A stretch of DNA of 64,000 nucleotides from Aradus depressus (GCA_963662175.1 OY759215.1:31746066-31810065), one strand, 5' to 3'. Numbered from the stretch's first letter, positions 10,201-21,869 are shown. Numbers and translations: made by a program. Notes: generated from the letters alone by a model not told the origin.

Positions 10201-11030
10201 CAAAATTTTTGCCAAAAGTTAAATTTAATCCCTCCAATAATCTGTTTTCTATTTTCAAATTTGGTTTTGATCCTTCCAAAAATCTGTTTTGCAGTAATGT
10301 AAACTTCGTAATAATGCAAAATTCCTTCCAACCTCTTGAAAAATCTGTTTTTTCTATTACACAAATTTCCTTCTGATCACTCCAAATTTCTATTATGTAA
10401 TAATGCAAAATTCCTTCCAACCTCTCAAAAAATCTGTTTTTCTATTACACAAACTTTCTTCTGATCACTCCAAATTTCTATTATGTAATAATGCAAAATT
10501 CCTTCCAACCTCTCAAAAAATCTGTTTTTCTATTATACAAACTTCCTTCCGACCTCTCGAAAAATCTGTTCTTCTATTATACAAACTTCCTTCTCATCTC
10601 TCCAAAATTATATTTTGTTATAAAGGAAACTTTCTTCTGACCTCTCCAAAAGTCTGTTTTGTTATAGTGCAAAATTTAGGGCGCCGGTAGCTCAGTGGTA
10701 TGCGTGCTTGCCTTCTGAGCTCAAGGTAGTGGGTTCGAAATCCGGCCGAGGCCCTTAGTTTATTTTATCTGGGTGGTACAATAAACTTAAGCACGCCGTC
10801 CTACGGATAGGACGTTAAGCGATGGTCCCGAGCCTGTACAATGTCGGGTACTCGTTAAAGACCCCCTATCCTAGGTGAATAAAAATGTAGGGTGGGCAAA
10901 ATTTAGGAATCCCATATTAGAGTCGGCCTCATGTCCACGAAAGAGCGCTCTGGTATGACCTTGTAGTTAAAGTCCGGGCATGAGTCATAATAACGTAACT
11001 AACTAATGCAAAATTCCTCTGACCTTTAGA
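10201..11030 (+). repeat. Short-period (about 44 bp) tandem array, left arm
   Basis: The monomer is roughly CAAAYTTCCTTCYGAYCTCT followed by CCAAAAATCTGTTTTTCTAT and TATA. It is repeated about ten times to 10667 and resumes after the SINE at 11007. Pairs form 88-89-bp dimers: TAATGCAAAATTCC begins at 10312, 10401 and 10489. The segment GATCCTTCCAAAAATCTG matches the complement of the 78-bp array at 41755-42150, which sits at the equivalent place in the right arm. Confidence 0.85.
10677..11006 (+). mobile_element. SINE-A inserted in the 44-bp array
   Basis: The head GGGCGCCGGTAGCTCAGTGG, the B box GGGTTCGAAATCC and the full body are present. The tail is TAACGTAACTAACTAA, the alternative (TAAC)n type. 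Flanking repeats TGCAAAATT at 10668-10676 and 11007-11015 are the target-site duplication within an array monomer, so the SINE is younger than the array. Confidence 0.9.
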
Positions 11031-11195
11031 TAAAGATGTGTATAAGAAGAAAGAGAAAGGAAAATATTGAGAAGATTAAGAAAGAATCGTTAACTGAAAA
11101 AATAAGAGAAAAAACTAGACCAGAAGACATATAAATATCTGAAAGCCAACATTATAAATGAAATTATTGTAAATATAGTGGCGGGCAGCAAACCG

Positions 11196-11293
11196 GTGAA
11201 TACTAGTAGCTCATTGGTTACAAAAATTATTGTTCCTTATAAATAATATTTTTTTTTTGATCAGAAATAAGTTTTTTTGCATCATTCTTGCAG
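11196..11293 (+). other. Intron-like module L1 (98 bp)
   Basis: Donor CCG|GTGAATAC, acceptor ATTCTTGCAG|ATCAAAA. Same internal order as the other modules: GCTCATTGGTTAC, ATTATTGTTC, TATAAATAATAT, CAGAAATAA. Confidence 0.6.
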
Positions 11294-11477
11294 ATCAAAA
11301 AAATGGAATGGATATCAAAAAGAAGCCAGAAAACTGCATGTAGCCAGCAGAGAATACCCCAGAAGAATGAGAAGAGACACTATTGGAAAGAAGCTCGAAA
11401 ACTACCTAAATTAGTAAGAAGATGAAGAGAGAAAAACTGACCAGAAGACTAATATGTAAGTGCAAATACCTGAAAGC

Positions 11478-11574
11478 CTGAGTGCTTAGCTGATCACTTA
11501 CGATAACTATTGTTCATTTATAAATAATATATTGTTTTTATTCAGAAATAATTTTTGCTGCATTATTTTCAGAG
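11478..11574 (+). other. Intron-like module L2 with damaged donor
   Basis: Homologous to the other modules, but the donor reads CCTGAGTGC instead of GGTGAGTGC, losing the GT. The acceptor side is TTATTTTCAG|AGATCAAT. Confidence 0.55.
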
Positions 11575-12247
11575 ATCAATACATGGAATGGACATCAGAA
11601 AGAAGCCAGAGAATTAGTAAGAAGATGAAGAAAGAAAAACTGTCCAGAAAACAAATAAGTGCAAATGCCTGAAAGCCAAACAAGAATGAAGAAATCAAAC
11701 TGGAGGAAATAGTTCAAAGAAGATTTAGCCAGCATAGAATACCCCAGAAGAATGAGAAAAGACAATATTGGAAAGAAGCCCGAAATCTACCTAAATTAGT
11801 AAGAAGATGAAGAGAGGGAAAAATTCCAGAAGACAAATAATTGCAAATATCAGAATGTCATACAAGAATGAAGAAATGAAATTGGAGGAAACAGTTCAAA
11901 GAAGATTTAGCTCGCAGAAAATACCCCAGAAGAACGAGAAGAGAAAATATTGGAAAGAAGCCCGAAAACTAGATAAATTAGTGAGAATATGAAGAGAGAA
12001 AAAGTGGCCAGAAGACTAATAAGTGGATATATCTGAAAGCCAACCAAGAACGAAGAAATCAACCTGGAGGAAATAGTTCAAAGTAGATTAAGCCAGCAGA
12101 AAATACCCCAGAAGAAAGAAATATTGAAAAGATGTTGGAAGAATCGTTAACTGAAGAATTAAGAGAATAAAATAGGCCAGAAGACATATTAATATAAATC
12201 CTGCAAGCCGAAATATCAAATGAAAGACAGTGGCGTGCAGCGAACTG

Positions 12248-12338
12248 GTGAGTGTATTGCTCGAACTATAATTTTTGTCCATTATAAATAATTTATATTT
12301 TCTAATCAAAAATAATTTTGTCTGCAAAGTTTTTACAG
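12248..12338 (+). other. Intron-like module L3 (91 bp)
   Basis: Donor ACTG|GTGAGTGT, acceptor GTTTTTACAG|ATCAAAAA. The near-identical copy L5 lies 3,389 bp downstream. Confidence 0.65.
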
Positions 12339-12497
12339 ATCAAAAATCAGATTGGACATCTAAAAGAAGCGAGGAACCAACATAATATAGAGAGAAGTTG
12401 AGGACGATAAAATAGGCCAGAAGACATAAAAATCAAATACCTGAAATACAACATATCAAATGAAATTTATGGAAAGATAGTGGCGGGCAACAAATCG

Positions 12498-12594
12498 GTG
12501 AGTGCTTAGCTCATCAGTTACCATAATTATTGTTCATTTTAAAATAATATATTGTTTTTATTCAGAAATAATGTTTGCTGCATTATTTTCACAG
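12498..12594 (+). other. Intron-like module L4 (97 bp)
   Basis: Donor ATCG|GTGAGTGC, acceptor TTATTTTCACAG|ATCAATAC, with a pyrimidine-rich 3' end. The exon-like stretch between L3 and L4 (12339-12497) is 159 nt with stops in all three frames. Confidence 0.65.
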
Positions 12595-15500
12595 ATCAAT
12601 ACATGGAATGGACATCAAAATGAAGCCAGAGAATTAGTAAGAAGATGAAGAAAGAAAAACTGTCCAGAAAACAAATAAGTGCAAATGCCTGAAAGCCAAA
12701 GAAGAATGAAGAAATCAAACTGGAGGAAATAGTTCAAAGAAGATTTAGCCAGCAGAGAATACCCCAGAAGAACGAGAAGAGAAAATATTGGAAAGAAGCC
12801 CGAAAACTCGATAAATGAGTGAGAAGATGAAGAGAGAAAAAGTGGCCAGAAAACATAAAAGTGCAAATACCTGAAAGCAAAACAAGAATGAAGAAATCAA
12901 ACTGGAGGAAATAGTTCAAAGAAGATTTAGCCAGCAGAGAATACCCCAGAAGAATGAGAAGAGACAATATCGGAAAGAATCCCGAAAACTACCTAAATTA
13001 GTAAGAAGATGAAGAGAGATAAACTGACCAGAAGACAAATAAGTGCAAATGCCTGCAAGCGAAACAAGAATGAAGAAATCAAACTGGAGGAAATAGTTCA
13101 AAGAAGATTTAGCCAGCAGAGAATAGCCCAGAAGAATGAGAAGAGACAATATTGGAAAGAAGCCCGAAAACTACCTAAATTAGTAAGAAGATGAAGAGAG
13201 ATAAACTGACCAGAAGACAAATAAGTGCAAATGCCTGCAAGCGAAACAAGAATGAAGAAATCAAACTGGAGGAAATAGTTCAAAGAAGATTTAGCCAGCA
13301 GAGAATAGCCCAGAAGAATGAGAAGAGACAATATCGGAAAGAAGCCCGAAAACTACCTAAATTAGTAAGAAGATGAAGAGAGATAAACTGATCAGAAGAC
13401 AAATAAGTGCAAATACCTGAAGGCCAACCAAGGACGAAGAAATCAAACTGGAGGAAATAGTTCAAAGAAGATTTAGCCAGCAGAGAATAGCCCAGAAGAA
13501 TGAGAAGAGACAATATTGGGAAGAAGCCCGAAAACTACCTAAATTAGTAAGAAGATGAAGAGAGATAAACTGACCAGAAGACAAATAAGTGCAAATGCCT
13601 GCAAGCGAAACAAGAATGAAGAAATCAAACTGGAGGAAATAGTTCAAAGAAGATTTAGCCAGCAGAGAATACCCCAGAAGAACGAGAAGAGAAAATATTG
13701 GAAAGAAGCCCGAAAACTCGATAAATGAGTAAGAAGATGAAGAGAGAAAAAGTGGCCAGAAAACATAAAAGTGCAAATACCTGAAAGCCAAACAAGAATG
13801 AAGAAATCAAACTGGAGGAAATAGTTCAAAGAAGATAAGATTTAGCCAGCAGAGAATAGCCCAGAAGAATGAGAAGAGACAATATTGGAAAGAAGCCCGA
13901 AAACTCGATAAATGAGTAAGAAGATGAAGAGAGAAAAAGTGGCCAGAAAACATAAAAGTGCAAATACCTAAAAGCCAAACAAGAATGAAGAAATCAAACT
14001 GGAGGAAATAGTTCAAAGAAGATTTAGCCAGCAGAGAATAGCCCAGAAGAATGAGAAGAGACAATATCGGAAAGAATCCCGAAAACTACCTAAATTAGTA
14101 AGAAGATGAAGAGAGATAAACTGACCAGAAGACAAATAAGTGCAAATGCCTGCAAGCGAAACAAGAATGAAGAAATCAAACTGGAGGAAATAGTTCAAAG
14201 AAGATTTAGCCAGCAGAGAATAGCCCAGAAGAATGAGAAGAGACAATATTGGAAAGAAGCCCGAAAACTACCTAAATTAGTAAGAAGATGAAGAGAGATA
14301 AACTGACCAGAAGACAAATAAGTGCAAATGCCTGCAAGCGAAACAAGAATGAAGAAATCAAACTGGAGGAAATAGTTCAAAGAAGATTTAGCCAGCAGCG
14401 AATACCCCAGAAGAATGAGAAGAGACAATATCGGAAAGAATCCCGAAAACTACCCAAATTAGTAAGAAGATGAAGAGAGATAAACTGATCAGAAGACAAA
14501 TAAGTGCAAATACCTGAAGGCCAACCAAGGACGAAGAAATCAAACTGGAGGAAATAGTTCAAAGAAGATTTAGCCAGCAGAGAATAGCCCAGAAGAATGA
14601 GAAGAGACAATATTGGGAAGAAGCCCGAAAACTACCTAAATTAGTAAGAAGATGAAGAGAGATAAACTGACCAGAAGACAAATAAGTGCAAATGCCTGCA
14701 AGCGAAACAAGAATGAAGAAATCAAACTGGAGGAAATAGTTCAAAGAAGATTTAGCCAGCAGAGAATAGCCCAGAAGAATGAGAAGAGACAATATTGGAA
14801 AGAAGCCCGAAAACTACCTAAATTAGTAAGAAGATGCAGAGATATAAACTGACCAGAAGACAAATAAGTGCAAATGCCTGCAAGCGAAACAAGAATGAAG
14901 AAATCAAACTGGAGGAAATAGTTCAAAGAAGATTTAGCCAGCAGAGAATAGCCCAGAAGAATGAGAAGAGACAATATTGGAAAGAAGCCCGAAAACTACC
15001 TAAATTAGTAAGAAGATGAAGAGAGATAAACTGATCAGAAGACAAATAAGTGCAAATGTCTGCAAGCGAAACAAGAATGAAGAAATCAAACTGGAGGAAA
15101 TAGTTCAAAGAAGATTTAGCCAGCAGAGAATAGCCCAGAAGAATGAGAAGAGACAATATCGGAAAGAATCCCGAAAACTCTTTAAATTAGTATGAAGATG
15201 AAGAGAGATAAACTGACCAGAAGACTAATAAGTGCGAATATCTGATAGCCAAACACGAATGAAGAAATCAAACTGGAAGAAATAGTTCAAAGAAGATTTA
15301 GCTCGCAGAAAATACCCCAGAAGAACGAGAAGAGAACATATTGGAAAGAAGCCCGAAAACTAGATAAATTAGTGAGAATATGAAGAGAGAAAAAGTGGCC
15401 AGAAGACTAATAAGTGTATATATCTGAAAGCCAACCAAGAACGAAAAAATCAACCTGGAGGAAATAGTTCAAAGAAGATTAAGCCAGCAGAAAATACCCC

Positions 15501-15636
15501 AGAAGAAAGAAATATTGAAAAGATGTTGGAAGAATCGTTAACTGAAGAATTAAGAGAATAAAATAGGCTAGAACATATTAATATAAATCCTGCAAGCCGA
15601 AATATCAAATGAAAGACAGTGGCGTGCAGCGAACTG

Positions 15637-15727
15637 GTGAGTGTATTGCTCGAACTATAATTTTTGTTCATTATAAATAATTTATATTTTCTAATCAACA
15701 ATAATTTTGTCTGCAATGTTTTTACAG
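15637..15727 (+). other. Intron-like module L5 (91 bp)
   Basis: Near-identical to L3: donor ACTG|GTGAGTGT, acceptor GTTTTTACAG|ATCAAAAA. It belongs to the second copy of the about 3.39-kb higher-order repeat. Confidence 0.65.
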
Positions 15728-15886
15728 ATCAAAAATCAGATTGGACATCTAAAAGAAGCTAGGAACCAACATAATATAGAGAGAAGTTGAGGACGATAAA
15801 ATAGGCCAGAAGACATAAAAATCAAATACCTGAAATACAACATATCAAATGAAATTTATGGAAAGATAGTGGCGGGCAACAAATCG

Positions 15887-15983
15887 GTGAGTGCTTAGCT
15901 CATCAGTTACTATAATTATTGTTCATTTTTAAATAATATATTGTTTATATTCAGAAATAATGTTTGCTGCATTATTTTCACAG
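15887..15983 (+). other. Intron-like module L6 (97 bp)
   Basis: Near-identical to L4: donor ATCG|GTGAGTGC, acceptor TTATTTTCACAG|ATCAATAC. The exon-like gap from L5 is again 159 nt (15728-15886). Confidence 0.65.
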
Positions 15984-18286
15984 ATCAATACATGGAATGG
16001 ACATCAAAATGAAGCCAGAGAATTAGTAAGAAGATGAAGAGAGAAAAACTGTCCAGAAGACAAATAAGTGCAAATACCTGAAGGCCAACCAAGGACGAAG
16101 AAATCAAACTGGAGGAAATAGTTCAAAGAAGATTTAGCCAGCAGAGAATAGACCAGAAGAATGAGAAGAGACAATATTGGAAAGAAGCCCGAAAACTCCC
16201 TAAATTAGTAAGAAGATGAAGAGAGATAAACTGACCAGAAGACAAATAAGTGCAAATGCCTGCAAGCGAAACAAGAATGAAGAAATCAAACTGGAGGAAA
16301 TAGTTCAAAGAAGATTTAGCCAGCAGAGAATAGCCCAGAAGAATGAGAAGAGACAATATTGGAAAGAAGCCCGAAAACTACCTAAATTAGTAAGAAGATG
16401 AAGAGAGATAAACTCACCAGAAGACAAATAAGTGCAAATGCCTGCAAGCGAAACAAGAATGAAGAAATCAAACTGGAGGAAATAGTTCAAAGAAGATTTA
16501 GCCAGCAGAGAATAGCCCAGAAGAATGAGAAGAGACAATATCGGAAAGAAGCCCGAAAACTACCTAAATTAGTAAGAAGATGAAGAGAGATAAACTGATC
16601 AGAAGACAAATAAGTGCAAATACCTGAAGGCCAACCAAGGACGAAGAAATCAAACTGGAGGAAATAGTTCAAAGAAGATTTAGCCAGTAGAGAATAGCCC
16701 AGAAGAATGAGAAGAGACAATATTGGGAAGAAGCCCGAAAACTCCCTAAATTAGTAAGAAGATGAAGAGAGATAAACTGACCAGAAGACAAATAAGTGCA
16801 AATGCCTGCAAGCCAAACAAGAATGAATAAATCAAACTGGAGGAAATAGTTCAAAGAAGATTTAGCCAGCAGAGAATACCCCAGAAGAACGAGAAGAGAA
16901 AATATTGGAAAGAAGCCCGAAAACTCGATAAATGAGTAAGAAGATGAAGAGAGAAAAAGTGGCCAGAAAACATAAAAGTGCAAATACCTGAAAGCCAAAC
17001 AAGAATGAAGAAATCAAACTGGAGGAAATAGTTCAAAGAAGATAAGATTTAGCCAGCAGAGAATAGCCCAGAAGAATGAGAAGAGACAATATTGGAAAGA
17101 AGCCCGAAAACTCGATAAATGAGTAAGAAGATGAAGAGAGAAAAAGTGGCCAGAAAACATAAAAGTGCAAATACCTGAAAGCCAAACAAGAATGAAGAAA
17201 TCAAACTGGAGGAAATAGTTCAAAGAAGATTTAGCCAGCAGAGAATAGCCCAGAAGAATGAGAAGAGACAATATTGGAAAGAAGCCCGAAAACTCCCTAA
17301 ATTAGTAAGAAGATGAAGAGAGATAAACTGACCAGAAGACAAATAAGTGCACATATCCGAAAGCCAAACAAGAATGAAGAAATCAAACTGGAGGAAATAG
17401 TTCAAAGAAGATTTAGCCAGCAGAGAATAGCCCAGAAGAATGAGAAGAGACAGTATTGGAAAGAAGCCCGAAAACTCCCTAAATTAGTAAGAAGATGAAG
17501 AGAGATAAACTGACCAGAAGACAAATAAGTGCACATATCCGAAAGCCAAACAAGAATGAAGAAATCAAACTGGAGGAAATAGTTCAATGATGATTTAGCC
17601 CGCAGAGAATACCCCAGAAGAATGAGAAGTGACAATATTGGAAAGAAGCCCGAAAACTCCCTAAATTAGTAAGAAGATAAAGAAAGAAAAACTGGCCATA
17701 AGACAATACCTGAAGGCCAATCAAGAATGAAGAAATCTAACTCGTGGAAGTAGTTCAAAGAAGATTTAGCCATTTTAAAATACCCCAGAAGAATGAGAAG
17801 AGAAAATATTGGAATGAAGCCCGAAAACAACCTCAATTAGTAAGAAGATAAGAGAGACAAACTGACTAGAGGACAGGTAAGTGCAAATACCTGAAAGCCA
17901 ACTAAGAATGAAGAAATCGAACTGGAGGAAATAGTTCAAAGAAGATTTAGCCAGCAGAGAATAGCCCAGAAGAATGAGAAGAGACAATATTGGAAAGAAG
18001 CCCGAAAACTCCCTAAATTAGTAAGAAGATGAAGAGAGATAAACTGACCAGAAGACAAATAAGTGCACATATCCGAAAGCCAAACAAGAATGAAGAAATC
18101 GAACTGGAGGAAATAGTCCAAAGAAGAATTGGAGAGCTGAAAATACCCCTGAAGAGAAGTATTGAGAAGATGTAGAAAGAGTCGTTATTTGATAACGTAA
18201 GAGAAAAAATAGGCTAGAAGGCATTATATATATATAAATCCTGGAAACCAACATATCAAATGAAAGATAGTGGCGGGCGCAAACCG

Positions 18287-18383
18287 GTGAGTGCTTAGCT
18301 CATTAGTTATAATTATTATTGTTCGTTTATTAATATTATATTGTTTTTAATCAGAAGTAATTTCGTCTGCATTAATTTTACAG
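18287..18383 (+). other. Intron-like module L7 (97 bp)
   Basis: Donor ACCG|GTGAGTGC, acceptor ATTAATTTTACAG|AACAAAAG. The exon-like segment to L8 (18384-18539) is 156 nt; its first frame reads NKRWFGHQKEAKKHNIERR and then stops. Confidence 0.65.
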
Positions 18384-18539
18384 AACAAAAGATGGTTTGG
18401 GCATCAAAAAGAAGCCAAGAAACATAATATAGAGAGAAGATGAGGACGAGAAAATAGACCAGAATTCAAATGAGTGTTATTTCCTGAAACCCACCTATCA
18501 AATGGAATTATTAAAAATATAGTGGCTGGTATCGAACAG

Positions 18540-19088
18540 GTGAGTGCTTAGCTCATTAGTTACAATAATTATTGCTCATTTATAAATAACCAGCATCCAT
18601 CGAACACCTTAGCTCTTTATGCCCATATTTTGAGTAATGCCGAACGTTTTTTTTTTCAGCTAATTTTTTTTTATTGTTATTGCATAAGAGAGCTTCATTG
18701 CGATTTGTCAGGAGAATGTCATTGTCAAGTTGATTAATCATCCACTAAGGGAATGTTTAGTTCTTGGTTGGTAGGCCGATGCAGTAGACTTATGGGGTGC
18801 TGGTGGACGCCACCTATCGATGCTACTTTAACTACTCCCCACAAAAAACGCATTCGCGTTAGCTCCGATACACAAAATTCAAGTATTTTCTTTTAAAAAA
18901 ATGTAAAATAGAAATTTTTTCTGGCCTATAGCCTCAACGGAAACGTAAGGAATTCATAGAAAAAGAATATTGAAAATAGGTCCAGTAGTTTCTAAGTATA
19001 GCCCAAACATGAAACAAACGCTGTCTCTTTATATATAATAGATATATTGTTTTTAACAGAAATAATTTTGTCTGCATTATTGTTACAG
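18540..19088 (+). other. Intron-like module L8 split by an insertion
   Basis: It has the best donor of the set (ACAG|GTGAGTGC) and acceptor TTGTTACAG|ATCAAGAG. About 450 bp of foreign sequence (18590-19040) interrupts it after TATAAATAA; the module resumes at ATATATTGTTTTTAACAG. Confidence 0.65.
18590..19040 (+). mobile_element. RTE-like non-LTR 3' end or derived SINE
   Basis: It ends with GGTCCAGTAGTTTCTAAGTA, TAGCCCAAACATGAAACAAA and CTCTTTATATATAATAGAT. This arrangement (an 'AGTAGTTT...' phrase, then a CTCTTTATA..TATTAG-like terminus) is typical of RTE-group 3' ends. No protein-coding part is seen. The assignment rests on the 3' terminus alone. Confidence 0.4.
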
Positions 19089-19449
19089 ATCAAGAGATGG
19101 ATTGGACATCAAAATGAAACCAAGATTTCACATAAAACAGAGAGAAGATGAAGAGAAAGAAATAGGCCAGAAGATAAATATCTGATAGCCAACCAAAAAG
19201 GAAGAAATCAAACTAGAGCAAAAGTTCAAAGAATATCTAGCGTATTTTGACCAGCTGAAAAGACCACTGAGACGAAATGGAAAATAGGGTGATGTTGAAT
19301 AGTTGGTTAACTGAATGATGACGAGAAGAACATAGGCTCGAAAACAAAGTAGTGCAAGTCACTGAATATCAACGAACAAGGGAGAAATTGAAATTTGAGG
19401 AAATATTTCATTGATGTTTATACCATGGCTAACATATTGTCTCAGAAGA

Positions 19450-20670
19450 AGGCTAGTTGGAAGATATTAGCGTCGTTTCTGATTGCTACATGGAGTATAC
19501 GGAGAATTGAAGTTAGAATTTCTTACAATAACATGAGGTAATAAGGTTGAGTGATGGAGGAAGGCCGATCTTGTAGTGATATCCGAGAGGAAGACAAGAG
19601 TCGCCGGAGGAGGTCGGAGACTAGATGAGATGAAAAGTGTCAGGTGCTGAGGCAGATTGGGGCCAAGGGTTTTGGCGGAGGTAGTACCTTTGTTGGGGTA
19701 GACCCAGTACTGGTCCTCCCCGAAATCCAGGGGAGTATCTGAAGAGACGTGATAATATATTTCCAAAGACAGTACTCCCAGGACCGTCCGTGCGCGGTGA
19801 ATAGCCGCACCCTGCCAGAGGTGGCCCTGCTCTCAACAAAACACGGCGGATCTAGACCGGGAGGTCGATAAACATCCTTGGTGGTGTGCAGCAGCAGCCA
19901 CCAGTAATGGCGCGGAGCCGAAAATAGGAGGCCCATGAACTGTGAGGGCGGATGGAGTTCTACACATGCTGTGAAGGCGACTCATTTAATGGAAGACCAC
20001 CCGGAACTGAACGCCACGTTGGGGCGTTGTACTGAGCCACTGCAAGAAACTCGTTTGTCACCAAAAGAAAAATCAGACTGATTTATCAGAAACGACCTGG
20101 AAAGTGCCGGAAATTATTTTGTGAAGGCCAGCATATTAGCCAAGGTAACTTGAAACATAAATAGTAAGAAGTTGTCGCCAGCCCTGGAGAGCCGTCATTA
20201 AAGAGAGTCGCAGAAGGATGAAATAGAACTAAAATGAAGCCGATCAAGTAGAAGTGAAATGAAATACAGATACGTTTAATTAAATATCTCAAAGCCAACC
20301 AAGAAGAAGATAGTATCATATTTGAAAGAAAAGTGCAAAAACGATTGTGTATTTTGGCCAATACATCAGCTCATACGACTGACGATGGACGACGCCTATC
20401 CTGAAGTGTTGCCCAAGGAACAGGAAGAGTAGAGTTAGGCCTAATATGGAGGGAGTGAGATGAAGAACTGAGGAGAGTTTCCGGAGAACACAAGCAAACA
20501 GAAAAAAATGAGCCAGGTCTATCTCAGCACTGTCCGGAAGAAAAATGGACATACCCAACTTTTTTTTTTGGCGCCTAAAGTAAATACAGGACTTTACTAT
20601 GTCAACATTTCTGTGTTTTTTTGTTTTCAATATTTTTTTATTTTTCTTCAATGTACGGGTTGGTTGCGCT
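19450..20670 (+). repeat. 3' segment of the left arm
   Basis: It contains GGAGGTAGTACCTTTGTTGG, TCTAGACCGGGAGGTCGATA and AGGCCCATGAACTGTGAGGG. It closes with GAGATGAAGAACTGAGGAGA, GTTTCCGGAGAACACAAGC, an AACTGTCCGGAAGAAAAA-like segment and a T-rich TATGTCAACATTTCTG run. The part from 19921 on is duplicated at 24531-25350 and the whole is matched in inverse at 32250-32760. An antisense frame at 19640-19936 shares short peptides with the equivalent right-arm frame. Confidence 0.75.
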
Positions 20671-20699
20671 TACAACCCAAAATTGCATATGTTCATCAA

Positions 20700-20855
20700 G
20701 ACGGATTTTGATATACATGCGGAAACTCGTCCTGAAATGTCGTTTTAAAACACATATTTTTAGACTTTTCTTCGATTTACCTGAAAATTGTTAGCCCTAT
20801 AGAAAAATTGTTTCGTACAAATAATATTCCTTATTAAATGTCTAGTCTAGGACCA
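20700..20855 (+). repeat. RptB fragment
   Basis: GGATTTTGATATACATGCGG, CGTCCTGAAATGTCGTTTTA and TGAAAATTGTTAGCCCTATA match the distal part of RptB at 6265-6415. Confidence 0.8.
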
Positions 20856-20999
20856 ATATGCAAGCGTTTGCAACACAAAACGATCGAGTGCCCAAAAAAG
20901 AAGAGAAGGGTAGGGAAAGGGAAAGGGAAAAAGAATTTTCAAATATTTTCACTCTATCTTTAGATTCAATAGCAGAACGGAAAGCTGTAATTCAGATGC

Positions 21000-21760
21000 G
21001 TGGAAAAAGTAAACCTGTAGTATAGAGGCCTGTTCCGTTCGCCCTGAAATCTGCTGTGGAGGCTGAGCTTAGCAGACTGGTAAATGAAGGGGTTATTGAA
21101 CCGGTAGATCCGAGCGCAACACCTATCGAATGGGCTTCACCACTCGTAGTGACGATTAAGCCCAGCGGAGCGGTGCGGACATGTGCATATTTTAAGGTTA
21201 GTATAAATAAGCATAACTACGATGACCCGTCCCCATTACCACTGTTTGAACACCTCAGCTAAATTGAGAGGGGGTAAACAGTTTATCGTGATCAATCTTC
21301 GAGATGCCTACTTGCAAATGGAGGTGGACGAAAAATCACGAAAATTTCTCATAATAGCCACTCATGAAGGCTATTTTAGATATAGACGTTTGCCATTCGG
21401 AATAAATTTTGCCCCAGCTTTATTCCAGCGCACGATGGACGGTATCTTAGCGGGAGGAAGGAGCAACATGCTACCTTGATATCATCACTGGGGAGAATCA
21501 CGATGTTCACCTTAGTGAGGGAAGTACTGGCAAGGTTAAGTAATGAGGGAATCAGAACGCAAACCAGCAAATGTAAATGGTTTCAGGACTCGGTTAGATA
21601 TTTGGGGCATGTGATCGATGAACATGGCTTCCATCCGACCAAGGAGAACATTGAGGTTATACGAAGGATGCTGTCGCCTTCCAATGTTAAGGAGCTCCGC
21701 TTCCTCCTGTGCTCTATCAAATACTACAGCAGATTTGTGCCGAGTCTTCAAGGCGATTTT
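21000..21760 (+). pseudogene. Gypsy reverse transcriptase, broken
   Basis: The first part reads AVEAELSRLVNEGVIEPVDP and GAVRTCAYFKVSIN, typical of gypsy fingers. After a frameshift near 21240 it reads FIVINLRDAYLQMEVDEKSR; the usual motif A has Asp where Asn is found (codon 21294-21296). Motif C at 21472-21483 reads Y-L-D-I, so one of the two catalytic Asp residues of YLDD is gone, and the frame shifts there. The thumb/connection part (GIRTQTSKCKWFQDSVRYLG and after) is open in the next frame. Two catalytic lesions mean no activity. Confidence 0.9.
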
Positions 21761-21869
21761 GCACCCCTTCAGTGCCTGCTCAAGAAGGGGATCCGATGGA
21801 TTTCCATTAGGTCACAGGAGGACGAGAAGCAAGCCCTCACGAGCTCTCCCACCCTAGCCCATTATGATG

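Larger units (their letters stand above)
11300..18150 (+). repeat. 182-bp complex satellite array
   Basis: Units start at ATGAAGAGAG, for example at 13009, 13191, 14106, 14288, 14652, 14834, 16216 and 16398, spaced 182 bp or multiples. Landmarks per unit are AAACTGGAGGAAATAGTTCA, AGAAGATTTAGCCAGCAGAG, CCAGAAGAATGAGAAGAGA and GGAAAGAAGCCCGAAAACT. Each typical unit has a 61-codon frame (MKRDKLTRRQISANACKRNK...LPKLVRR) whose TGA overlaps the next unit's ATG as ATGA. Because 182 is not a multiple of 3 and every unit has a stop, this cannot be one long protein. Units near the ends are more diverged. Confidence 0.95.
10201..20670 (+). other. Left arm of an inverted pair of paralogous repeat transcription-unit-like blocks
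   Basis: In order, the arm holds the 44-bp array, the 182-bp satellite with embedded intron-like modules (11.05-18.2 kb), a module region (18.2-19.45 kb), a segment with GTAGTACCTTTGTTGGGGTA (about 19680), and a 3' part ending with a GGGATGAAGAACTGAGGAGA-like segment and TTTGTCAAC-like run. The same parts in the same order occur on the minus strand at 42170-32250. I infer duplication with inversion, or two paralogous loci in convergent orientation. No intact protein is evident. Confidence 0.7.

Noticed and set aside
11807..18121. Each 61-codon or 77-codon ORF in the 182-bp array as a separate gene
   Set aside because: They repeat with the satellite period on both strands; the Phe/Leu-rich minus-strand ORFs are complements of the purine-rich strand. 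Reported as satellite properties instead.
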